A stretch of DNA of 8,386 nucleotides from Sphingomonadaceae bacterium (GTDB lineage: Bacteria > Pseudomonadota > Alphaproteobacteria > Sphingomonadales > Sphingomonadaceae): contig JAFAZM010000402.1 in assembly GCA_019239785.1 (NCBI GenBank), positions 1 to 8,386 of the forward strand. Direction: 5' to 3'. A program made the translations under genes and the position numbers. Below the pieces are notes generated by a model, which did no database searches, was not told the DNA's origin, and saw only the letters and a list, made by a program, of their open reading frames with translations. Positions 1-5,408 of the stretch are shown in pieces; the first letter of the stretch is position 1; every line of letters begins with the position of its first letter.

Positions 1-201
1 CTCTACGTAGGTCGCGTCGGCGAGGCCCGGATCGGTCATGATCGTCGCCGGATTGGAATTGACGACGATGACTCGATAGCCCTCCGCCTTCAGCGCCTTG
101 ACCGCCTGCGAGCCCGAATAATCGAACTCCGCCGCCTGCCCGATGACGATCGGGCCGGCGCCGATGATGAGGATGGAGGAAATGTCGGTGCGGCGAGGCA
201 T
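1..201 (-). CDS. carB: Carbamoyl-phosphate synthase large subunit, N-terminal part
   Basis: CarB makes carbamoyl phosphate from bicarbonate, ATP and the ammonia delivered by CarA, feeding pyrimidine and arginine synthesis in the cytoplasm. Only the first 67 codons lie in the window; the gene continues past the left edge. Reading leftwards from the ATG at 201 gives MPRRTDISSILIIGAGPIVI, followed by GQAAEFDYSGSQA and VNSNPATIMTDPGLADATYVE. This is the conserved start of the carboxyphosphate (N-terminal ATP-grasp) half. Third positions are G/C-rich, as expected for this genome. The start has no good ribosome binding site: the nearest purine run, GGAAA, is about 12 bases upstream. Upstream lies a toxin-antitoxin pair on the other strand rather than carA, and a damaged second copy of this gene's start sits at 872-946. 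Family assignment is firm; expression control is unclear. Confidence 0.96.
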   Translation of the reverse strand, partial: MPRRTDISSILIIGAGPIVIGQAAEFDYSGSQAVKALKAEGYRVIVVNSNPATIMTDPGLADATYVE

Positions 202-229
202 TTGGTCTAGGATTTCCGATTGTGATAAG
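201..229 (+). promoter_or_regulatory. Possible promoter of the toxin-antitoxin pair
   Basis: TTTGGT at 201-206 and GATAAG at 224-229 are separated by 17 bases, a weak match to a sigma-70-type promoter. It would start RNA near 236, upstream of a GGAG ribosome binding site at 246-249. If real, it overlaps the carB start codon on the opposite strand, and the antitoxin would start at TTG 258 or GTG 261 rather than at 222. This is inference from spacing only. Confidence 0.22.
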
Positions 230-458
230 GGAAGTGGCGCATTCTGGAGTAAGCGAGTTGGTGGATCGGCACAGCAAGCAGCCCGAGAGCGAGCCGCCCG
301 AATCCGACGGCGGCGATCAGCATCGCGATCGTGACCCGCCCGATGAGGATTGGGTCCACGAACTGATTGCCATGACTCGGCCGGGCGTGGAGATCGAGTT
401 TCCCCCGCACCCAATCGAGGAACGCCCCCCTCCCTTCATCTACGATGATTTTGATTGA
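222..458 (+). CDS. Candidate antitoxin upstream of the VapC/FitB-like toxin
   Basis: This small frame ends 14 bp inside the toxin gene (its TGA is at 456-458, the toxin ATG at 445), the overlapping antitoxin-toxin layout usual for type II modules. The longest form starts at GTG 222 and gives 78 residues. Other starts are GTG 234, TTG 258 and GTG 261; TTG 258 is preferred by a GGAG at 246-249 and would give 67 residues. The C-terminal part, GVEIEFPPHPIEERPPPF, resembles the proline-rich tail with which FitA-like antitoxins wrap their PIN toxin. The N-terminal half (DRHSKQPESEPPESDGGDQ) is acidic and shows no ribbon-helix-helix or AbrB motif, so the DNA-binding domain is missing or unrecognised. 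Another frame at 271-334 reads QQAARERAARIRRRR, which is more like a ribbon-helix-helix segment, so an old frameshift is possible. Role is inferred from position. Confidence 0.5.
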   Translation: MIREVAHSGVSELVDRHSKQPESEPPESDGGDQHRDRDPPDEDWVHELIAMTRPGVEIEFPPHPIEERPPPFIYDDFD

Positions 459-858
459 TACCAACGTCTTTAGCGAGTTGGTGAAGCCCCGACCGGAAGC
501 TTGCGTGGTCGATTGGCTCTTCCAGCATCGCCGGGAGACGTTGCTGTCTACGATCGTGATCGCGGAACTGAGCGTCGGCATCCGAACAACCCGGGGGCAG
601 GCCAAGCGGGCTCTCCTATTCCCGTGGCTCAATCGGCTCATCGAGCGACACGAGGGAAGGATCGCACAGTTCGATGTCGAAGCTGCAAAAAGCTGGGGCG
701 AGCTTGCGAGCAGCCTGATACTCACGGGCGAACGCTCCGGCCATTTCGACAGCATGCTCGCCGCACAGGGGCTGGCGTTGGGCGTTCCGATTGCGACGAG
801 AAACATACGAGATTTCGAGAGGAGCGGTGTCTCGCTAATCGATCCGTGGGCTGCCTGA
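445..858 (+). CDS. vapC: PIN-domain toxin ribonuclease, VapC/FitB-like
   Basis: PIN-domain toxins cut RNA with Mg2+ or Mn2+ and are held inactive by the antitoxin encoded just upstream. The 137-residue product has the normal length for the FitB branch. The conserved acidic residues are present: D5 in MILIDTNVFSEL, E41 in IVIAELSVG, D102 in GHFDSMLAA and D123 in ATRNIRDFERSG; the protein ends LIDPWAA, like many FitB relatives. The active site looks intact. The ATG lies inside the end of the candidate antitoxin, so the two are probably translationally coupled. The gene runs opposite to carA and carB and sits between them, with only 13 bases between its stop and the carB stub at 872. Codon use is less G/C-biased than in carA or rpoD, consistent with acquisition. 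Which RNA it cuts cannot be told from the sequence. Confidence 0.92.
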   Translation: MILIDTNVFSELVKPRPEACVVDWLFQHRRETLLSTIVIAELSVGIRTTRGQAKRALLFPWLNRLIERHEGRIAQFDVEAAKSWGELASSLILTGERSGHFDSMLAAQGLALGVPIATRNIRDFERSGVSLIDPWAA

Positions 859-871
859 GGCGAATCGTCCG

Positions 872-946
872 ATCACCGGACTCGGCCTGACCGATCAAGA
901 TCGGGCCGGCGACAAGAAACGAGATGTCGGTGCGCGACCCCATCAT
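872..946 (-). pseudogene. Damaged duplicate of the carB 5' end
   Basis: Reading leftwards from the ATG at 946 gives MMGS then RTDISFLVAGPILIGQAE, which matches the real CarB start (RTDISSILIIGAGPIVIGQAAE) apart from a three-codon deletion near ILIIG and a few substitutions. At DNA level, 885-911 matches 134-160 at 24 of 27 positions, and 924-934 matches 182-192 exactly. Similarity stops near 872, and the frame then runs antisense through the end of vapC, so no CarB can be made. The ATG overlaps the stop of the preceding small gene as ATGA, the tight coupling expected in an operon, so this is probably the original carB start. It is too short for an active enzyme; a short peptide might still be translated. 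Confidence 0.8.
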
Positions 947-1278
947 TGAGCCGGCCGCCGCACCGCCGACGGAGGCACCATCACGTTCCCAATGCGCAGC
1001 CGCCCGAATTCGCCAGTCGACGCGCGTCTCGCAAAGTCGGCTGCCTGCTCGCGCGTTGTAAGGTTACCGAAAATAACGCCATATTCTTTTTCGTCGCCGC
1101 TCGTTTCGACGGGCCCTCCCCTGAATCCCAGAGCCTGCGCGGCCGCTGCGAGACGATCGACGGACGCCGGATCGCCGAAGGCGAAGAATCCAAGCCAAAG
1201 CATTGGGGCACCGGTATCGGGAGCCCGAACTTCGATATTCGGAATGTCCGGCGGCAGCGGTGGCGGATCGAAAATCAC
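943..1278 (-). CDS. Unrecognised 111-residue protein between carA and carB
   Basis: I do not recognise this family. The start chosen is GTG 1278, whose last two bases are the first two of the carA stop (GTGA overlap), with GGGG at 1287-1290 as a possible ribosome binding site. The frame stays open upstream to 1401, but that part is inside carA and is a shadow. The product begins with a proline-rich stretch (VIFDPPPLPPDIPNIEV), then PMLWLGFFAFGDPASVDRLA, an Ala-rich probable helix, and a second half with GVIFGNLTTREQAADFARRA and GRLRIGNVMV. The pattern of short hydrophobic strands and helices suggests a small alpha/beta cytoplasmic protein; there is no signal peptide or membrane segment. Its stop overlaps the ATG of the carB stub. 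Coupling on both sides suggests a role tied to the carbamoyl-phosphate operon, but that is inference from position only. Confidence 0.72.
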   Translation of the reverse strand: MIFDPPPLPPDIPNIEVRAPDTGAPMLWLGFFAFGDPASVDRLAAAAQALGFRGGPVETSGDEKEYGVIFGNLTTREQAADFARRASTGEFGRLRIGNVMVPPSAVRRPAQ

Positions 1279-2447
1279 GCGGCCGGCCCCAACTGATCCA
1301 CGAACTTCCCGAACAGATAGACGCTGTCCTGCGGCCCAGGGCTCGCCTCCGGGTGATATTGCACGCTGAACGCCGGCCGGTCGCTCAGCTCGATCCCGCA
1401 ATTGCTGCCGTCGAACAGGCTGACATGGGTCTCGCGGGCATTGTCCGGCAGGCTCTCCTTTTCGACCGCGAAGCCGTGGTTCATGCTGGTGATCTCGACG
1501 CGGCCGTCGGCGAGGCGCTTGACCGGGTGGTTGGCGCCGCGGTGGCCCTGGTGCATCTTCGTCGTGCGGCCGCCGATGGCGAGGCCGAGCAATTGGTGGC
1601 CGAGGCAGATGCCGAACAGGGGCTTGCCGGTCTCCAGCAGTTGCCGGATCACCGGCACCGCATATTCTCCGGTCGCGGCCGGATCGCCGGGGCCGTTGGA
1701 GAGGAAGAAGCCGTCCGGCTGATGCGCCATCACCTCCTCGAAGGTCGAGGTGGCGGGGAGCACGGTGACCCGCGCGCCGGCATCGGCGAGGTTGCGGAAG
1801 ATGTTGCGCTTGGAGCCGTAGTCGATCGCGACCACGTGCGGCCGGCTCTCGTCCGCCTCATGCTCGCCATAGCCCTGGCCGAGCGCCCAGCGGCCGGCCG
1901 ACCAGCGGTACAGCTGCCGGCAGGACACCTCCTTCGCCAGATCCATCCCCTCCAGCCCGGGCCAGGCGCGCGCTTTCTCGAGCAAAGCGTCGACGTCGAA
2001 CCTGCCGTCCGCGCGATGGGCGATGACCCCGTTCGGCGCGCCCTGCAGGCGGATGCGCCGGGTCAAGGCGCGGGTGTCGACGCCGCTGAGCCCGATCCGG
2101 CCGTTCGCCTGCATCCATTCGACGAAGTCCTGCGCCGCGCGGAAATTGCTGGGCCGGGTGACGTCGCCGCGCACCACGCAGCCGAGCGCCCAGGGATTGT
2201 CCGCCTCCAGATCCTCATGATTGGCGCCGACATTGCCGATATGCGGGAAGGTGAAGGTGACGATCTGCGCGGCATAGGAGGGATCGGTCATGATCTCCTG
2301 ATAGCCGGTCATCGCCGTGTTGAAGCAGACCTCGCCGACCGCCTCGCCTTCGGCGCCGAAGCCGCGGCCCCAGATCGTGCTGCCGTCGGCCAGGACCAAT
2401 AGGCCCGTTGCCCCTTCAGGCGCGGGCTTGGGTCTGGCGTCGGCCAT
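1275..2447 (-). CDS. carA: Carbamoyl-phosphate synthase small subunit (glutaminase)
   Basis: CarA hydrolyses glutamine and passes ammonia through a tunnel to CarB. With the ATG at 2447 the protein has 390 residues, close to the usual 380-390. The N-terminal domain carries GEVCFNTAMTGYQEIMTDPS and FPHIGNVGAN. The C-terminal class I glutamine amidotransferase domain has the oxyanion motif SNGPGDP (250-256), the nucleophile C281 in FGICLGHQ, and the H365/E367 pair in QYHPEASPGP, so the catalytic triad is intact. The ATG at 2447 is preferred to GTG 2459 because AGGAG at 2463-2459 lies 11 bases before the ATG but overlaps the GTG. The stop overlaps the next gene's GTG by 4 bp. The gene is transcribed divergently from yqeY. 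Normally carB follows closely; here its intact start lies about 1.07 kb downstream. Confidence 0.97.
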   Translation of the reverse strand: MADARPKPAPEGATGLLVLADGSTIWGRGFGAEGEAVGEVCFNTAMTGYQEIMTDPSYAAQIVTFTFPHIGNVGANHEDLEADNPWALGCVVRGDVTRPSNFRAAQDFVEWMQANGRIGLSGVDTRALTRRIRLQGAPNGVIAHRADGRFDVDALLEKARAWPGLEGMDLAKEVSCRQLYRWSAGRWALGQGYGEHEADESRPHVVAIDYGSKRNIFRNLADAGARVTVLPATSTFEEVMAHQPDGFFLSNGPGDPAATGEYAVPVIRQLLETGKPLFGICLGHQLLGLAIGGRTTKMHQGHRGANHPVKRLADGRVEITSMNHGFAVEKESLPDNARETHVSLFDGSNCGIELSDRPAFSVQYHPEASPGPQDSVYLFGKFVDQLGPAA

Positions 2448-2458
2448 GGTGGCGGGCA

Positions 2459-2463
2459 CTCCT
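2459..2463 (-). promoter_or_regulatory. Ribosome binding site of carA
   Basis: The minus strand reads AGGAG here, 11 bases before the ATG at 2447. It touches the alternative GTG at 2459-2457, so it supports the ATG start and shortens carA by four residues relative to the longest open frame. Confidence 0.6.
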
Positions 2464-2492
2464 CGGACGTTGCGATGTCGCTAAGTCCCCGC

Positions 2493-2520
2493 CGCTAAGG
2501 CCGCCCCTCCGGCGCGTCAA
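2493..2520 (-). promoter_or_regulatory. Possible carA promoter
   Basis: On the minus strand TTGACG (2520-2515) is followed after 16 bases by TTAGCG (2498-2493). The -35 is good and the -10 is poor, as is common in GC-rich alphaproteobacteria. Its position 46-73 bases upstream of the carA ATG is suitable. I saw no PurR or arginine-type operator that I could name. Confidence 0.3.
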
Positions 2521-2539
2521 TCCTGTTAAAGGACGAACC

Positions 2540-2564
2540 GCCCCGCTAGTGGGGCTCTTTCCCC
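2540..2564 (+). other. Overlapping small inverted repeats in the yqeY leader
   Basis: GCCCC (2540-2544) can pair with GGGGC (2551-2555), and the same GGGG can pair instead with CCCC at 2561-2564. The two hairpins exclude each other. The arms are only 4-5 bp, so folding is weak. The element lies 18 bases before the yqeY ATG in the divergent intergenic region, and could also be an operator. I could not identify a convincing yqeY promoter. Confidence 0.25.
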
Positions 2565-2582
2565 GAAAAGGCAGCGAGAGCC

Positions 2583-3035
2583 ATGATTCGCGACACCATC
2601 AAGCAGGCGCTGACCGACGCCATGAAGAGCGGCGACACCGCGCGGCGCGACACGATCCGGCTGATCCAGGCGGCGCTCAAGAATCGCGACATCGAGCTGC
2701 GCGGCGCCGAGAACCCGCCCGCCGACGACACTTTGGTGATCGAGGTGCTGCAGAAGATGATCAAGCAGCGCCGGGAATCGATCGACATGTACCGCAAGGG
2801 CGGCCGCGAGGAGCTGGCCGAGGCGGAGGCCGCCGAGGTGGCGGTGATCGAAACCTTCCTCCCCCGCCAGCTGAGCGAGGCGGAGGCCCAGGCGGCGATC
2901 GAGGCGATCAAGGCCGAGGTCGGCGCGACCGGAATCAGGGACATGGGCAAGGTGATGGCCTTGCTGAAGGAGCGCCACGGCGCCGAGCTCGACATGTCCA
3001 AGGCGAGCCTGATGGTGAAGGCCGCGCTCGCCTGA
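2583..3035 (+). CDS. GatB/YqeY domain protein
   Basis: This 150-residue product is a full-length stand-alone YqeY-family protein. The family shares the C-terminal helical domain of GatB, the tRNA-binding subunit of the amidotransferase that makes Gln-tRNA or Asn-tRNA, but its own role is poorly defined. Recognisable parts are the opening MIRDTIKQALTDAMKSGD, RRDTIRLIQAALKNRDIEL, VLQKMIKQRRESIDMY (with the basic cluster), IETFLPRQLSEAEAQAAI, and the C-terminal GIRDMGKVMALLKERHG and MSKASLMVKAALA. It is helical and soluble, with no membrane segment. The ATG at 2583 has only weak purine runs before it (GAGAG two bases upstream, AAGG further up). It is divergent from carA and lies two genes before dnaG. 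YqeY genes are often near the rpsU/dnaG/rpoD cluster, which fits this context. Confidence 0.94.
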   Translation: MIRDTIKQALTDAMKSGDTARRDTIRLIQAALKNRDIELRGAENPPADDTLVIEVLQKMIKQRRESIDMYRKGGREELAEAEAAEVAVIETFLPRQLSEAEAQAAIEAIKAEVGATGIRDMGKVMALLKERHGAELDMSKASLMVKAALA

Positions 3036-3040
3036 ATTCA

Positions 3041-3069
3041 TTGACTCCCTTCTGAGTAAAGGCCTAGTC
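3041..3069 (+). promoter_or_regulatory. Likely promoter of the small membrane protein gene
   Basis: TTGACT (3041-3046) and CTAGTC (3064-3069) are 17 bases apart, only five bases after the yqeY stop. The pair closely resembles the one proposed before dnaG (TTGAGA, 17 bases, CTAGCA), which strengthens both. RNA would start near 3076, giving a leader of about 87 bases. Confidence 0.45.
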
Positions 3070-3078
3070 TCGGTCCGC

Positions 3079-3106
3079 AATAGCCGGCGCCGGAGAGGCC
3101 GCTATT
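3079..3106 (+). promoter_or_regulatory. Inverted repeat in the leader of the membrane protein gene
   Basis: AATAGC (3079-3084) and GCTATT (3101-3106) form a perfect 6-bp stem around a GC-rich 16-base middle that can pair further (CGGC with GCC, imperfectly). It starts almost at the predicted transcription start and could be a 5' stabilising hairpin or an operator. There is no run of T after it, so it is not a terminator. Confidence 0.35.
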
Positions 3107-3162
3107 GGTAAGCCCGTTCGCCGGTTGTTGCTTCCTGAAGAACCAACGGGAGGGGGAAGCTT

Positions 3163-3426
3163 ATGCCTATGCTCATCGTGTTCATCGTCGGTTGGTTCGG
3201 CCAGACCTGGTGGCCGGGCATCGAGGTCGATGCCCCGCGGCCGGGCGGCGGCGACCCGTGGTGGCTGCGCGTGCTGGCCGGGGTGGTCGCCGGCGTCGTC
3301 GCCGTGGTCGTCGTCCAGGTGACGCATACCTCCATGGACACCCTGCTCGGCGTGACCCTTGCGCTCGCCACCGGCAAGGTGACCGGCGTCATCATCGGCG
3401 CCCTCGCCGGGATGACCCGCAAGTAA
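3163..3426 (+). CDS. Small membrane protein of unknown function
   Basis: The 87-residue product is not a family I can name with confidence. It has a hydrophobic N-terminus (MPMLIVFIVGWFG), a short Trp/Pro/Gly-rich loop (residues 15-34, with several prolines and glycines), and two longer hydrophobic segments at about 35-53 (WLRVLAGVVAGVVAVVVVQV) and 58-84 (TLLGVTLALATGKVTGVIIG, then ALAG), ending in basic MTRK. Glycine spacing (GxxxG-like) suggests tightly packed helices in the inner membrane, perhaps an oligomer. The start is supported by an excellent ribosome binding site, GGGAGGGGG, six bases before the ATG; a second ATG at 3169 is less well placed. It has its own likely promoter and is closed by a strong terminator, so it looks like a single-gene unit between yqeY and dnaG. 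Confidence 0.8.
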   Translation: MPMLIVFIVGWFGQTWWPGIEVDAPRPGGGDPWWLRVLAGVVAGVVAVVVVQVTHTSMDTLLGVTLALATGKVTGVIIGALAGMTRK

Positions 3427-3449
3427 GCATCGCAGCGTTCACGCGCGTG

Positions 3450-3482
3450 AATCCGGCCGCTCTGCGGGGCGGCCGGATTTCC
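3450..3482 (+). terminator. Intrinsic terminator after the small membrane protein gene
   Basis: AATCCGGCCGC (3450-3460) and GCGGCCGGATT (3469-3479) form a perfect 11-bp stem with an 8-base loop, followed by TTTCCC (the T run is short, 3478-3480). It lies 24 bases after the gene's stop and before the dnaG promoter, separating the two transcription units. Confidence 0.8.
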
Positions 3483-3502
3483 CGGCACCGCAAGCGCCGA
3501 GG

Positions 3503-3541
3503 TTGAGAACAGACCCCGAATCAGGCTAGCAATCTCGGGGT
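3503..3541 (+). promoter_or_regulatory. Likely dnaG promoter with a flanking inverted repeat
   Basis: TTGAGA (3503-3508), 17 bases, then CTAGCA (3526-3531) gives a predicted RNA start at about 3537-3539, at or next to the dnaG GTG at 3540. The transcript would have almost no leader. ACCCCGA (3513-3519) and TCGGGGT (3535-3541) form a 7-bp inverted repeat with a 15-base centre around the -10, overlapping the start codon, so it may be an operator. Binding by any protein is inference. Confidence 0.45.
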
Positions 3542-5408
3542 GACCTTAGCCGCCTCCTTCCTCGACGAATTGCGCCTCAGGACGCTTCTGTCCGGCTTGA
3601 TCGGGCGTACTGTAAAGCTTCAAAAAGCGGGCCGCGAATTCCGGGCTTGCTGCCCCTTCCATAACGAGAAAACCCCAAGCTTCTACATCAACGACGAGAA
3701 GGGCTTCTACCATTGCTTCGGTTGCGGGGCGCATGGCGATGCCATCCGTTGGCTGACTGACGCACGCGGCCTTGGCTTCATGGACGCGGTGAAAGAGCTC
3801 GCCGCCCAGGCTGGGATGGAAGTACCCGCACCCGATCCTCGCGCCCAGGAGAAAGCCGAACGCGCAGTGGGCCTTTACGAGGTGATGGACGCAGCGGTGG
3901 CCTGGTTCACCGAGCAACTCGATGGCCCCGAGGGCCATGCGGCTCGCGCTTACCTCGTCGAACGCGGGATTACTGAGGCGACCAAGCGCAAGTTTGGTTT
4001 CGGCTTCGCACCTGATGCCCGCGGCAAGCTCAAAGTGGCTCTAAAGCGGTTCGGCAATGAGAAGCTGGTTGAAGCCGGACTGCTGATCGCGCCCGATGAC
4101 GATAAAACGGGCGGCGGGAAGGAGCCTTATGACCGGTTCCGCGGTCGGCTCATGTTTCCCATCCGCGACGCTCGCGGCCGCTGCATTGCCTTTTCCGGTC
4201 GCATCGTTGGCGCCGGCGAGCCCAAATATTTGAACTCGCCCGATACCCCCTTGTTCGACAAGGGTCGGACCTTGTTCAATATCGAAAAAGCGGCTCCAGC
4301 CAGCCGCTCTCAGGGTCGCATTATTGTCGTCGAAGGTCAGATGGATGTTGTGGCCTTGGATCAGGCTGGGTTTCCAGAAACCGTAGCGCCTCTGGGTACG
4401 GCGGTGACGGAAACTCAGATTAGCCAGCTTTGGCGATTGTCGGACAAACCCCTCTTTTGCTTCGATGGAGACGCCGCAGGGCAGAAAGCTGCCACACGAG
4501 CCGCCCGGCGCGCTTTACCTCTGGTACAACCTGGGCATACCTTAGCTTTTCTGACATTGCCTAAAGGCCGCGACCCTGACGATCTCATTAGGATGGGGGG
4601 CGCAGCTGCCTTCGCCACTCTCCTTGCTGCCCCCCAAAGCCTTGTCGACAAAGTCTGGCGCGCTGAGCTTGAGGAGAGTGATACGTTCTCACCAGAGGGC
4701 CGGGCTGGCCTCAGGCAGCGGCTAGACCAACGCGCAGCGTCCATTGAGAACCCGTACATCCGTGCCGAGTATAAGAAGACCTTCGAGGACCTTTTCTGGG
4801 AACAATTCGGCTGGGGGAAAAAGCGCGTTGAAGTCAGTTCGGAGCTCGCCGAGTCCCGAAAGGCAAAACGAAAGGGCTTTGAATATCTGCTGATGCGGGG
4901 GATTCTCCTGGGCCTCTGCCGTTACCCAGACGTGCTGAGAGACAATCACGATTTAGCGGATGAACTGGAAATCACGGACCCAAAGTTGCGGCGCGTGTAT
5001 GAGGCGCTCAGTCTGGCCGTCTTCGAGAAGCCGGACATAGACGAGGACATGATTGAGGAAATGCTGAGCACTTCAGATACCGGCCCAATGGAAAAGAGAA
5101 ACATTCACAAGGACTTATCATTCTCCTTTTTCAAAAAACATGAGCCCGCGCGAGGGCGGGCAGACCTTAGAAACGTGATCGGCGCGGTCGTGGCGGAACG
5201 AGAAATCGAGGCCGCTCTGGCGTTGGCCAATAAGAATTTCAGGGAACAAGTGGAAGGGCCGGAGTGGGAGGAACAACAGAGGCTTCGTTCCGAGCGCGAC
5301 CGCATGAAAGCCGGCTTAGTGAGCTGGGTTGAGGAGGCCACTGGAGGGAATGGAAATCAATCCGACGACGCGGCAGACGATCTGGCGTACGGGCTCGGAC
5401 GGGCCTAA
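3540..5408 (+). CDS. dnaG: DNA primase, probably horizontally acquired copy
   Basis: DnaG lays RNA primers at the replication fork while bound to the DnaB helicase. The 622-residue protein is complete. Its N-terminal zinc domain has CPFH (C38, H41) and CFGC (C59, C62). The catalytic core has DRFRGRLMFPI (199-208), KYLNS (229-233), and the TOPRIM acids E265 and D269 in VVEGQMDV, D309 and D311 in CFDGDAAG, and D345, D347, D348 in GRDPDDLI. The C-terminal helicase-binding part (about 440-600) ends EWEEQQRLRSERDRM plus an acidic tail. The GTG start gives the expected MTLAASFLDELR opening but has no ribosome binding site. Codon use is unlike its neighbours: six TTA codons (residues 3, 326, 335, 472, 526, 593), plus CTA, ATA and AGA, none of which I found in rpoD. 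The 3' end of another dnaG follows directly. I infer replacement by a foreign allele; it is probably the working primase. Confidence 0.96.
   Translation: MTLAASFLDELRLRTLLSGLIGRTVKLQKAGREFRACCPFHNEKTPSFYINDEKGFYHCFGCGAHGDAIRWLTDARGLGFMDAVKELAAQAGMEVPAPDPRAQEKAERAVGLYEVMDAAVAWFTEQLDGPEGHAARAYLVERGITEATKRKFGFGFAPDARGKLKVALKRFGNEKLVEAGLLIAPDDDKTGGGKEPYDRFRGRLMFPIRDARGRCIAFSGRIVGAGEPKYLNSPDTPLFDKGRTLFNIEKAAPASRSQGRIIVVEGQMDVVALDQAGFPETVAPLGTAVTETQISQLWRLSDKPLFCFDGDAAGQKAATRAARRALPLVQPGHTLAFLTLPKGRDPDDLIRMGGAAAFATLLAAPQSLVDKVWRAELEESDTFSPEGRAGLRQRLDQRAASIENPYIRAEYKKTFEDLFWEQFGWGKKRVEVSSELAESRKAKRKGFEYLLMRGILLGLCRYPDVLRDNHDLADELEITDPKLRRVYEALSLAVFEKPDIDEDMIEEMLSTSDTGPMEKRNIHKDLSFSFFKKHEPARGRADLRNVIGAVVAEREIEAALALANKNFREQVEGPEWEEQQRLRSERDRMKAGLVSWVEEATGGNGNQSDDAADDLAYGLGRA

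Noticed and set aside
207..806. 199-codon open frame on the minus strand across vapBC, with a hydrophobic end (GRLALGLLAVP)
   Set aside because: It runs antisense to an intact PIN toxin. Its good third-position GC mirrors the first codon position of the plus-strand frame, and no family was recognised.
134..946. Composite transposon or insertion sequence flanked by direct repeats
   Set aside because: The repeats are carB coding sequence, not IS ends. No transposase, integrase or terminal inverted repeats were found between them.
1279..1401. N-terminal extension of the 943-1278 gene to ATG 1401
   Set aside because: The extension lies wholly inside the carA 3' end in another frame and is Arg/Gly/Pro-rich shadow; GTG 1278 gives the operon-type GTGA overlap.
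1203..2402. 399-codon open frame on the plus strand opposite carA
   Set aside because: It is antisense to carA with its catalytic motifs intact, and reads as Arg/Ala/Asp-rich shadow without domain motifs.
2448..2459. GTG at 2459 as the carA start
   Set aside because: The AGGAG ribosome binding site overlaps this codon, leaving no spacing; the ATG at 2447 is correctly spaced.
2408..3080. Open frames overlapping yqeY (plus 2408-3055 and minus 2526-3080)
   Set aside because: They overlap the conserved yqeY frame; their products are Arg/Gly- or Leu/His-rich shadows.
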